Assembly (NCBI GenBank): GCA_021604525.1
Contig: BQJD01000006.1
Span: 62,001-126,000, forward strand
Direction: 5' to 3'
DNA length: 64,000 bases
Source of the DNA: a marine bacterium B5-7
GTDB lineage: Bacteria; Pseudomonadota; Gammaproteobacteria; Arenicellales; CAJQKF01
Positions 57,086 to 64,000 of this stretch are shown piece by piece. A model generated the notes under the pieces. The model saw only the letters and a program-made list of their open reading frames with translations, had not been told where the DNA came from and made no database searches. Both the position numbers and the translations under genes were made by a program. Position 1 is the stretch's first letter. Each line of letters starts with the position of its first letter.

Positions 57086-59227
57086 TCAAGCCGGATCGAG
57101 ATGGGCGTAGGCAAGCACCAGCCATTTAGCTCCGACGTTCTCGAAATTAACCTGAACCCGCGCATATTCACCAGCTCCCTCGAGATTGATGATGGTGCCT
57201 TGGCCAAACTTTTTATGCGCCACTCGCGCGCCGAGTCCAAGTTCGCCATTATTGCCAGTCACCGGTCGCGGTATCGCCGTGCTGGCGGCAACCCGTATCT
57301 GCCGAACCGATTCTTCCGGTACCTCGGAGAGAAATCGCGACGGCCTGGAATAATTTTCGCGCCCGTGTAACCGGCGAACTTCGGCGTAGGTCATATACAA
57401 AACGTTCATGGCCCGGGTCATGCCGACATAGCACAACCGCCGTTCTTCCTCGAGTCTTCCCGGTTCCTCGGTTGAACGCTGATGCGGGAACAATCCTTCC
57501 TCGAGACCACACATGAACACCAAGGGGAATTCAAGACCCTTGGCGGAATGCAGGCTCATCAACTGGACGCAGTCTTCCCATTCACCGGCTTGCTGGTCGC
57601 CGGCTTCCAGCGCTGCCTGAGAAAGGAAGGCGGTGAGTCGGTCCATTTCCTCCTCGGCAATATCGGGGTTGAAGGTGCGGGTCGCATTGACCAGTTCTTC
57701 GAGGTTTTCAATACGTGACTCGGCACGTTCACCCTTGTCTTTCTGGTGGTGTTCGATCAGGCCGCTGTTGCGCAATACGGTATCGGTCAGCTCGGGTAAA
57801 TCAAGGTGTCGGGTATCTTCATCCAACTGGCGAATCAGGTCGAGAAAGCGCATCAAGGCGCTGGCGGCTCGCGCCGGCAGCATATTGCGGCCACACAAGG
57901 TTTCCGCCGACTGCCACAGTGATAATCGGTGTTCGCGGGAATGTTGACGGATCATGTCGACGGTACGCGCACCGATACCACGGGTTGGAAGGTTCACCAC
58001 ACGTTCGAACGAGGGATCGGAATCCCTGTTGGCAACAAGCCGCAAGTAAGCCAGTGCGTCCTTGATCTCGGCACGCTCGAAAAAGCGCTGGCCGCCATAT
58101 ACCCGGTAAGGGATGCTGCGGTCGATCAGGTTTTGCTCGAATACCCGCGACTGCGCGTTGGAGCGATACAGTATCGCCACCGAGCGACGGGTGTTGCCTT
58201 CGCGTACCCAGTCCTCGATGCGATCAAGGACAAAGCGGGCCTCGTCGTTGTCGTTATAGGCGGCGTAGATTCGAATGGTGTCGCCTTCCTCTCCATCGGT
58301 CCACAGCTTCTTGCCGAGACGGCCTTCGTTGTGGGCAATCACCGCATTGGCGGCACTCAGAATAATGCTGGTAGATCGATAGTTTTGTTCCAGTCGAACC
58401 ACTCGGGCACCGGGAAAGTCGGTTTCAAATTGCAGAATGTTCTCGACCCGGGCGCCGCGCCAGCCGTAGATGGATTGATCGTCATCGCCGACCGCCATGA
58501 TGTTGTTACGCGGTTCGGCGAATAATCGCAACCAGCGATACTGAATGTTGTTGGTATCCTGGAATTCGTCCACCATGACGTGGCGGAAACGTTCGTGGTA
58601 GTGAGCGCGCAGGGGTTCGTTGTTCTGCAATAGTTCGGTCGAACGCAACATTAATTCGGCAAAATCAACCAGGCCGAGTCGCTGACAGGTATCTTCGTAG
58701 GTTCTGTAGACCCCCGCCATCTGCTCCGCCTGGTAGTCGTCGCTATCGCCGAGGCTCCGTGCCCGTCGGCCTTCTTCCTTGTGACTGTTGATAAACCACT
58801 GTACTTGTCGCGGCGGCCAGTAGCCTTCGTCGAGATTCATATCCTTCAACACACGGCGTACCAGCCGATACTGATCATCGCTGTCGAGAATCTCGAAGCC
58901 CTGGGGCAGGCCGGCTTCTTCATGGTGAGCGCGCAACAGTCGATGAGAGATACCGTGAAAGGTTCCCATCCACATGCCGCCGACCGGGTAGCCGAGCATG
59001 GTTTCGATTCGGCCACGCATCTCGCGCGCGGCCTTGTTGGTGAAGGTGACCGCCAGCACCGACATGGGTGAGACGTTCATGGCCTGAACCAGGAACGCGA
59101 TACGGTAGGTCAGCACCCGGGTCTTGCCGCTGCCGGCGCCGGCCAGTACCAGCATCGGACCGGGATCGGCGGACACCGCTTCGCGCTGTGCCGGGTTGAG
59201 ATCATCGAATATGTGCGATACGTCCAT
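57086..59227 (-). CDS. uvrD: DNA helicase II (UvrD/Rep family)
   Basis: 713 residues from ATG 59227, matching the family start VSHIFDDLNPAQREAV; the frame runs to 59275 with an unlikely extension. SF1A motifs are present: AGAGSGKTRVLTYR (Walker A), VMVDEFQDTN, VGDDDQSIYGWRGA, LEQNYRSTSII, MSLHSAKGLEFP and RLCYVGMTRAMN. It unwinds DNA in mismatch and nucleotide excision repair. The convergent MscK-like gene ends 33 bases away, and the gene runs towards folA-thyA on its own strand upstream. Confidence 0.95.
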   Translation of the reverse strand: MDVSHIFDDLNPAQREAVSADPGPMLVLAGAGSGKTRVLTYRIAFLVQAMNVSPMSVLAVTFTNKAAREMRGRIETMLGYPVGGMWMGTFHGISHRLLRAHHEEAGLPQGFEILDSDDQYRLVRRVLKDMNLDEGYWPPRQVQWFINSHKEEGRRARSLGDSDDYQAEQMAGVYRTYEDTCQRLGLVDFAELMLRSTELLQNNEPLRAHYHERFRHVMVDEFQDTNNIQYRWLRLFAEPRNNIMAVGDDDQSIYGWRGARVENILQFETDFPGARVVRLEQNYRSTSIILSAANAVIAHNEGRLGKKLWTDGEEGDTIRIYAAYNDNDEARFVLDRIEDWVREGNTRRSVAILYRSNAQSRVFEQNLIDRSIPYRVYGGQRFFERAEIKDALAYLRLVANRDSDPSFERVVNLPTRGIGARTVDMIRQHSREHRLSLWQSAETLCGRNMLPARAASALMRFLDLIRQLDEDTRHLDLPELTDTVLRNSGLIEHHQKDKGERAESRIENLEELVNATRTFNPDIAEEEMDRLTAFLSQAALEAGDQQAGEWEDCVQLMSLHSAKGLEFPLVFMCGLEEGLFPHQRSTEEPGRLEEERRLCYVGMTRAMNVLYMTYAEVRRLHGRENYSRPSRFLSEVPEESVRQIRVAASTAIPRPVTGNNGELGLGARVAHKKFGQGTIINLEGAGEYARVQVNFENVGAKWLVLAYAHLDPA

Positions 59228-59296
59228 CTGGCGATTATAACGGCGGATTAAATGACTGCCGCGATGGGCGCACATTAACCGATCAAATAATGTCGG

Positions 59297-59779
59297 TTAC
59301 GGGTTCAGTGGCGGTTTGATGCGTTCGAGTCGGCGATGCTCAATACGTGGATCTTCGGTATTGCGGAGCGATTCGACAATGCGCCATTCTTTCTCATCGA
59401 TTGCAGGGAAACGGACTGCGTTCGGCGCATCGATGCGATCCGGAACGATTGTCATGTCAATAACATCAAGGTATGGCATGGCCAGGGCATAAATTTGTGC
59501 GCCGCCGATGACCCAGGCGGGTTCGCCGGCGGCGCGCAGCGCATCTTCAATGGTGGTGAAATGTTCAACCTCGTCAATTGTTTGGCGACTGATGACCAGG
59601 CTGCGTCGACCGGGAAGCTGACGGCGGTTGATCGAGTCAAAGGTCTTGCGACCCATGATGATGCTTGAGCCCATGGTGATTCGTTTGAATCGTTTGAGAT
59701 CCTCGGAGTAGTGCCAAGGCAGCGATCCGCCGACACCAATAATATTGTCGGCGCCAACGGCAACGATGGCGCCGACCAT
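59297..59779 (-). CDS. folA: Dihydrofolate reductase
   Basis: 160 residues, the type I size. AVGADNIIGVGGSLPWHYSEDLKRF supplies the Met20-loop region and the substrate-binding Asp-type carboxylate, IIMGRKTFDSI the cofactor helix, and AWVIGGAQIYALAMP the NADPH diphosphate site. It reduces dihydrofolate, which the neighbouring thymidylate synthase produces. Its ATG shares one base with the thyA stop (TGATG), so translation is coupled. Confidence 0.95.
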   Translation of the reverse strand: MVGAIVAVGADNIIGVGGSLPWHYSEDLKRFKRITMGSSIIMGRKTFDSINRRQLPGRRSLVISRQTIDEVEHFTTIEDALRAAGEPAWVIGGAQIYALAMPYLDVIDMTIVPDRIDAPNAVRFPAIDEKEWRIVESLRNTEDPRIEHRRLERIKPPLNP

Positions 59780-60660
59780 CAGACCGCAACCTTGAAGGTG
59801 ATCGGCGGATAGGGATCGTAGTCAGCCAGTCGAAACGTGTCGAGCAGGGTGGATGTGTCCGCATTAAGCAGGTCGGTGAGATCGTTGAGGTCGGTAATAG
59901 CCGAATCAATGGTCAGTCGCGGCAGAGCGCGCGGCGTGCGTGTCAATTGTTCCTCAAGGCCTGGCACATGATTGTATTCAGCCATCGATCCATCGGCTTT
60001 GGCGGTGTAGATATGTGCATCGATCAGGGTATGCGCGAATATACCCGGCCGCATACCGCTCATATGAGCGAGAAGATGGAGCAGGAAGGCATAGCCGGCG
60101 ATGTTATACGGTACGCCGAGGGCGACGTCACAACTGCGTTGGGTCAGGTGCAGGCAGACTCTGGGTTGGCCGCTGTCATCGTTTTGCACGTTTACAACCC
60201 AGAAGGCATGGCATGGCGGCAGCTTGCTTTGTTGGGCATTACCGGGCGCCCAAGCCGATATCACCATGCGTCGGCTCATGGGATTTGAACGAAGTTGCGA
60301 CAACACCCACGCCACCTGATCGTTAAACGCCACGGTACCCGTGTCGCTATGTACCGGAAATTTCCGCCAGAAGTTTCCATAGGCACTGGGTACCAGTCCC
60401 TGATCGTCAGCCCACGGATTCCAGAAATTACAGCCATGTTTTTTTAACAGGCCGATATCGGTATTGCCGGATAGAAACCACAGATTTTCAACAACAATAT
60501 TCTTCCAGGAAATTTCCTTGGTAGTGAGCAATGGGAAGCCGTCATCCATATTGACTTCATAATTGATGTTGAAGGTAGAGAGTGTATCAACGCCGGTGCG
60601 GTTTTCCTTGCGTGTTCCCTTGGAGAGAACCTCACTTACGGTATCGAGATACTGTTTCAA
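59779..60660 (-). CDS. thyA: Thymidylate synthase
   Basis: 293 residues, slightly longer than E. coli ThyA (264). The catalytic Cys is in KLPPCHAFWVVNV, followed by LTQRSCDVALGVPYNIAGYAFLLHLLA and HIYTAKADGSM. The end PPITFKVAV carries the conserved C-terminal Val. The first part has RKENRTGVDTLSTF and FPLLTTKEISWKNIVVE, typical of the family. It methylates dUMP using methylenetetrahydrofolate. It is the upstream gene of the thyA-folA pair. Confidence 0.96.
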   Translation of the reverse strand: MKQYLDTVSEVLSKGTRKENRTGVDTLSTFNINYEVNMDDGFPLLTTKEISWKNIVVENLWFLSGNTDIGLLKKHGCNFWNPWADDQGLVPSAYGNFWRKFPVHSDTGTVAFNDQVAWVLSQLRSNPMSRRMVISAWAPGNAQQSKLPPCHAFWVVNVQNDDSGQPRVCLHLTQRSCDVALGVPYNIAGYAFLLHLLAHMSGMRPGIFAHTLIDAHIYTAKADGSMAEYNHVPGLEEQLTRTPRALPRLTIDSAITDLNDLTDLLNADTSTLLDTFRLADYDPYPPITFKVAV

Positions 60661-60721
60661 AGGTATTACTGTTCAGCTTGTGGTGAATAAGTATGTGTTT
60701 GCTCCGGGCAAAATCCGCATG

Positions 60722-61555
60722 CTATTGCGTGGTATTTTGCTCAAGATACTTGTTGAGTTTGTTGCGTAGCTTGTCACCCAGTTTTTCTGCCTGAACCTTG
60801 GCTTCAGCCTTGATCGCATCGTTTGCAGTATCGCGAAGTCGATTACGGACCTCGTCCATGATTTTGTACGTTAGTTTATTCAGAATCTGGTGGGCGATGT
60901 CTGAACGCGTGCCCTTTAGATTGCGTAACTGCAGGAAGTCGATCACCAGGGTGATTGGTTCACCAACCTCCTCGACCTCGATTTGCACGCGGGCGTCGAT
61001 CAATTCAAACAGTTCAATTTGCAGTACGGTTGCGTCCTTGTCGATACCTGATTTCTTGTCCCCGTCTTCGTTCTCGTCCCCGTTTTCGTCCTTCTTCTTG
61101 TCTTTGTCCTTGTTTGCGCCATTGGTTGAGTTAGTGGCAGTCTGTCCGGCGGCGGCTGCCTGCGGTCCTGCAAAAGCGGCGATATTGCCGCGAAGCACAT
61201 CGATGTTGGTTCGCTTGAGCGTCCCTTCGATGAGGATATCCGGTTGCACCGAATACACCCGAGTGATGACGTGGTCTCTGAACTTGATCTGCGCACCAAT
61301 TTCTGCGAAGCGAAGGGCCGGTCTGTCACTGAAGCCCGCTGGATTGGCAATCTCGAGGTCAAATATTTTGGCGCTGCCATCGGTGATGCTGATGTCGGCA
61401 GAATCGACCGTAACCGGGACGCCGGCCACTCGTGAACCGGTGCGCTCAATGCGCGCTTCCACAAGGTTGTCGAGCTGGGTCACGAAATACACGCCGACGG
61501 CGAGAATGATGAGAAGCAAAATGCTGGCGGCGACGATAAATCTGCGAAGAGTCAT
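60722..61555 (-). CDS. AsmA-like membrane-anchored periplasmic protein
   Basis: 277 residues. One N-terminal membrane helix (LRRFIVAASILLLIILAVGVYFV) anchors the protein. The following region (GVPVTVDSADISITDGSAKIFDLEIANPAGF) has the beta-strand pattern of AsmA/DUF748 domains, which shape or transport envelope lipids. A low-complexity linker of Lys, Asp, Glu and Asn (about residues 147-170) divides it from a C-terminal part with amphipathic helices (LRDTANDAIKAEAKVQAEKLGDKL). It lies between thyA and the penicillin-binding-protein gene on one strand. Confidence 0.6.
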   Translation of the reverse strand: MTLRRFIVAASILLLIILAVGVYFVTQLDNLVEARIERTGSRVAGVPVTVDSADISITDGSAKIFDLEIANPAGFSDRPALRFAEIGAQIKFRDHVITRVYSVQPDILIEGTLKRTNIDVLRGNIAAFAGPQAAAAGQTATNSTNGANKDKDKKKDENGDENEDGDKKSGIDKDATVLQIELFELIDARVQIEVEEVGEPITLVIDFLQLRNLKGTRSDIAHQILNKLTYKIMDEVRNRLRDTANDAIKAEAKVQAEKLGDKLRNKLNKYLEQNTTQ

Positions 61556-61615
61556 GTTATCCCTGGTCCTGAAACCATGATCACGAGAATGATAATTATG
61601 TGCCCCAAGCGATGT

Positions 61616-63100
61616 TCAGCCTTTCTCGGAGAAATAGCTTTCCACCAACTTGCGAGCCAAGAGGGTCGATTTGACATACCAGTAATCTTTGTTGATGCAA
61701 AGCACGGCGAATGCCAGTTTGCGCTCGCCGTCAGTGGCATAACCGACGAACCAGTCGTATTTTCCCTTGGGTGTGAAACCGGTCAGCGAGCCGGTTTTGC
61801 CGCCCACCTCAATATCGCCAAAGTTCTTGTCGAAACCCCGAAAGGATTTACGCGCCGAGCCGGAGATCACGGTTTGACGCATCAATTTGCGCATCTCACT
61901 GGCTGCCTTGGCTGAAATTACCCGGTGAGGTCGTGAGTCGTCGGATTCGTACAAAATGATACCGTGTTCATCGGTGACGGCATCAATCAGGCGCGCTGAC
62001 GGCATGACACCATCGTTGGCGATCGTGGCCGCGAGCATTGCGCCATGTATCGGACTCATGTTGGTACCGCGGGTGTAGCCGGCGGCAGTTTCGGCTACCG
62101 ACCAGGGTTCGGCAGGATCCATTTCGATGCTGCTCGCACCCACCGGCATATCGGCGTCGAGCGGGCCGTTAAAGTCAAAACGATCGGAATATTCCAGTAA
62201 CTTCTCGCCACCGACGGTGTAAAGGCCGAGCCGTGCAAAAGCAGCATTGGCGGACTTTGCATATGCCTCGCTCAGAGGTTCGTGTCGTGTCCATTTATTG
62301 TTTTGATGCTTCAGGACGTTTTTTTTATATAGCGTCGTGCGTTTGCCGTTATACGGAATCACTGTTGTTGCATCGGCCTTGCCAAGATCGATAGCAGCGG
62401 CCGCGGTCACGGTCTTGAACACGGATGCCGCCGGATAGGTCGACTGGAGATTCAGATTATGCTGACCATTGCCGTCGCGTTGAATATCCGCCATGGCAAG
62501 AATCTTGCCGGTCTCGGCATCCATGGCCACCGCCATGCCGTAGTCCGGCTGGTATTTGGCAAGTTCCGATTCAATTGCCGCCTGCAGGTCAGGATCAATA
62601 TTGTAGTAAAGGCGGTTACTTTCACCGGGTAGTTCGGGTGAAGAGATGACATCGGGAAGCGTGCCACTATCGAGATATTTTGCAACAATCCGCTGGATCC
62701 CGGCTTGATCGACTCCCCATATCTGGTCTCGTGAGTGTTCCACGGTTCCCATGGCCGCCGGCCAGAACAACACGATGGAGCAGGTCAGGAGGGCATTGGC
62801 GATGGTGAGTGCAAGCCTGTTGCCGCGGCGGTGAGGAACTTCGCGTACCCGTGGTGAGGGTCTGGATTGCCCGCGTTTGAAACGATTGCGAAACAGGCTG
62901 GATGCAAACGGTCGGGAAACACGTGGCTGATCAGACTGATTACCGCTGGCATGTTCGGATGTGCGAGTCTTCTTAAGACGCAACGCCGGGGTACGGTGCA
63001 GAGTCGACTTGGGCAGCTTGATGGTATCGGCGTTGCGCCCGCCGAACAGCGAACGTTTGCCGATTGATCCCTGCCATCTGGTCGTTTTACGGCGGAACAT
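61616..63100 (-). CDS. Penicillin-binding transpeptidase with a long basic cytoplasmic tail
   Basis: 494 residues. The transpeptidase motifs are SxxK (AASVFK, nucleophile Ser226), SxN (KSANAA, 283-285) and KTG (GGKTGSLT, 435-437). The N-terminal 93 residues hold about 26 Lys/Arg and only 4 acidic residues; the membrane helix follows at about 94-118. The usual large class B dimerisation domain is short, so only about 100 residues separate the helix and the catalytic domain. It could crosslink peptidoglycan or hydrolyse beta-lactams like YbgI-type relatives. The basic tail may bind anionic lipid, DNA or a partner. Confidence 0.82.
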   Translation of the reverse strand: MFRRKTTRWQGSIGKRSLFGGRNADTIKLPKSTLHRTPALRLKKTRTSEHASGNQSDQPRVSRPFASSLFRNRFKRGQSRPSPRVREVPHRRGNRLALTIANALLTCSIVLFWPAAMGTVEHSRDQIWGVDQAGIQRIVAKYLDSGTLPDVISSPELPGESNRLYYNIDPDLQAAIESELAKYQPDYGMAVAMDAETGKILAMADIQRDGNGQHNLNLQSTYPAASVFKTVTAAAAIDLGKADATTVIPYNGKRTTLYKKNVLKHQNNKWTRHEPLSEAYAKSANAAFARLGLYTVGGEKLLEYSDRFDFNGPLDADMPVGASSIEMDPAEPWSVAETAAGYTRGTNMSPIHGAMLAATIANDGVMPSARLIDAVTDEHGIILYESDDSRPHRVISAKAASEMRKLMRQTVISGSARKSFRGFDKNFGDIEVGGKTGSLTGFTPKGKYDWFVGYATDGERKLAFAVLCINKDYWYVKSTLLARKLVESYFSEKG

Positions 63101-63303
63101 ATCGATAAGAGGCGAAAGACCGGTTCGAATACTGTTTCGGGCATCAATGGTTTTACCACGAGCCCATGATCAGGAGCGCATTAAAGTGTCTCCATATCGT
63201 CAAATGACTAACGGCTGATTATCTCCGATGCATCTGCCACTGTAAACGTCGGTCCACAAGACTATCAAGCAGTTAATGATTTATCGTTAACCTTAAGACC
63301 AGC

Positions 63304-64000
63304 TTAGTTGGAAGCTTTTCGAAATTGCTCGATCAAGACATCGCGGGCCTGGTTGATGCGGGCGGCAAGATACGCCGAACCGCCACGATCGGGATGCATT
63401 TTCTGCATCAAACGGCGATGCGCTGCCTGTATTTCCTTGATTGATGCACCTTCTTCAAGCCCGAGTATCGCCAACGCGTCGACATCGCTGATGCGGTCAT
63501 CGACGGAACCGGCACCTGACCTGCCATCGCTACCGGCGGGTTCATCGGCGCGCCAATCGGTACCGTGGGTCTGGTCGATATATGCCTCAATCAAGGGTAC
63601 CGATTGCTGATCGGTGCCGGTGCAGGCATCGCGCAGTTCAAGTAATTGTGCAAGGTTCAGCGATGACAGCATCTGCCCCTTGAAATCACCCGCCAATATC
63701 TCGCCTTCGATTGCGCCGCTGTCGTGATCGAGGGTCATGGCGAGGTAGGCGGTGTTGACGTTCGACTGGCGGCCGGCGGCAGGCCCCCTGAACGCTTTGT
63801 ACTGGTTGAATGCACGCATAGCCATCAGGGCGCGCTGTATCCACGGTGCGGCGGCGCCGGCAATAGCGAATATCCACGGAATACGGCCTGCGACCACCAG
63901 AATCAGCAAGGTGGCCGCAGTGCCATAGATAATGACGTTACGAATGGCGGCCGAGCGTTGCGCCGGTGACGCCTTGCCGAGCCACGATGACAGGTACATC
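63304..64000 (-). CDS. Membrane-anchored J-domain protein (5' end outside window)
   Basis: At least 231 residues; the frame enters from the right edge, and the codon at 63999 is probably not the start, as related proteins have an earlier membrane helix. A hydrophobic helix (AATLLILVVAGRIPWIFAIAGAAA) is followed by a soluble part with low hydrophobicity, and then a C-terminal J domain: VDALAILGLEEGASIKEIQAAHR and the HPD triad in MQKMHPDRGG. It should stimulate an Hsp70 at the membrane, in the manner of DjlA-type proteins. No DnaK gene is in the window. 63101-63303 upstream of the PBP gene shows nothing. Confidence 0.85.
   Translation of the reverse strand, partial: MYLSSWLGKASPAQRSAAIRNVIIYGTAATLLILVVAGRIPWIFAIAGAAAPWIQRALMAMRAFNQYKAFRGPAAGRQSNVNTAYLAMTLDHDSGAIEGEILAGDFKGQMLSSLNLAQLLELRDACTGTDQQSVPLIEAYIDQTHGTDWRADEPAGSDGRSGAGSVDDRISDVDALAILGLEEGASIKEIQAAHRRLMQKMHPDRGGSAYLAARINQARDVLIEQFRKASN

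Noticed and set aside
1-64000. CRISPR array, prophage or tRNA
   Set aside because: No regularly spaced repeats, phage genes or tRNA-like folds were found on reading either strand.

Overview
The window is a contiguous stretch of a Gram-negative proteobacterial chromosome, most likely from a gammaproteobacterium. The evidence is an HAE1-type RND efflux pair with a lipoprotein adaptor, lpxA, glnE, a thyA-folA pair, uvrD, rmuC, MscS/MscK-like channels, GcvA-like LysR regulators and a glutathione-dependent formaldehyde pathway. Base composition is moderate, and most genes are long, intact and tightly packed. I cannot name the genus. No rRNA, tRNA, CRISPR array, phage or intact insertion sequence is visible.

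Layout. 1-2.8 kb: the end of an unknown gene, two VOC-fold proteins, a LysR regulator and a divergent small protein. 2.7-7.1 kb: RND permease and adaptor. 7.2-9.3 kb: 3-hydroxybutyrate dehydrogenase and a patatin-like lipase, probably for reserve-polymer or lipid turnover. 9.3-12.8 kb: response regulator, histidine kinase and a YfdX-family periplasmic protein in one orientation, with a DUF202 membrane protein diverging. 13.2-16.1 kb: pcaD, pcaF and a dehydrogenase (end of the beta-ketoadipate pathway). 16.2-18.5 kb: a three-domain fusion of a GT2-like domain, a PqqD-like domain and a GT90-like domain. 18.5-22.9 kb: methyltransferase-like protein, racemase, CBS protein, AEC transporter and a histone-deacetylase-like amidohydrolase. 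23.0-27.0 kb: a surface-glycan-like group with a frameshifted glycosyltransferase, an InaA/WaaP-type kinase, a methyltransferase and an ornithine-cyclodeaminase-family enzyme. 27-38.9 kb: DMT exporter, the AmmeMemoRadiSam pair (with a fused Memo-AMMECR1 protein), glnE, metY, moaC-moeA, a thioredoxin-like protein and a Kef-type antiporter.

39-46.5 kb is an accessory, partly decaying island, visibly richer in A+T in its second half. It holds a second LysR with a divergent small ORF, a frameshifted and truncated peptide-exporter remnant, a stand-alone lpxA homologue, a glycine-rich small membrane protein, a DUF4124-glutaredoxin protein, an MDR reductase, a VOC gene with an in-frame TGA, a frameshifted DUF3303 gene, a methyltransferase-like remnant without a start, and a decayed second copy of the glutaredoxin segment. 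46.5-64 kb returns to core genes: fghA-frmA, a CxxCH/TPR-like protein, rmuC, two consecutive MscS-superfamily channels, uvrD, folA, thyA, an AsmA-like protein, a penicillin-binding protein with a very basic cytoplasmic tail, and a membrane-anchored J-domain protein cut by the window end.

The most unusual items are the GT2-PqqD-GT90 fusion, the YfdX/two-component locus, the two GcvA-like regulators that share operator sequence and each face a small ORF, the glutaredoxin duplication bracketing the decayed island, and a 59-base nested palindrome at 42.5 kb.
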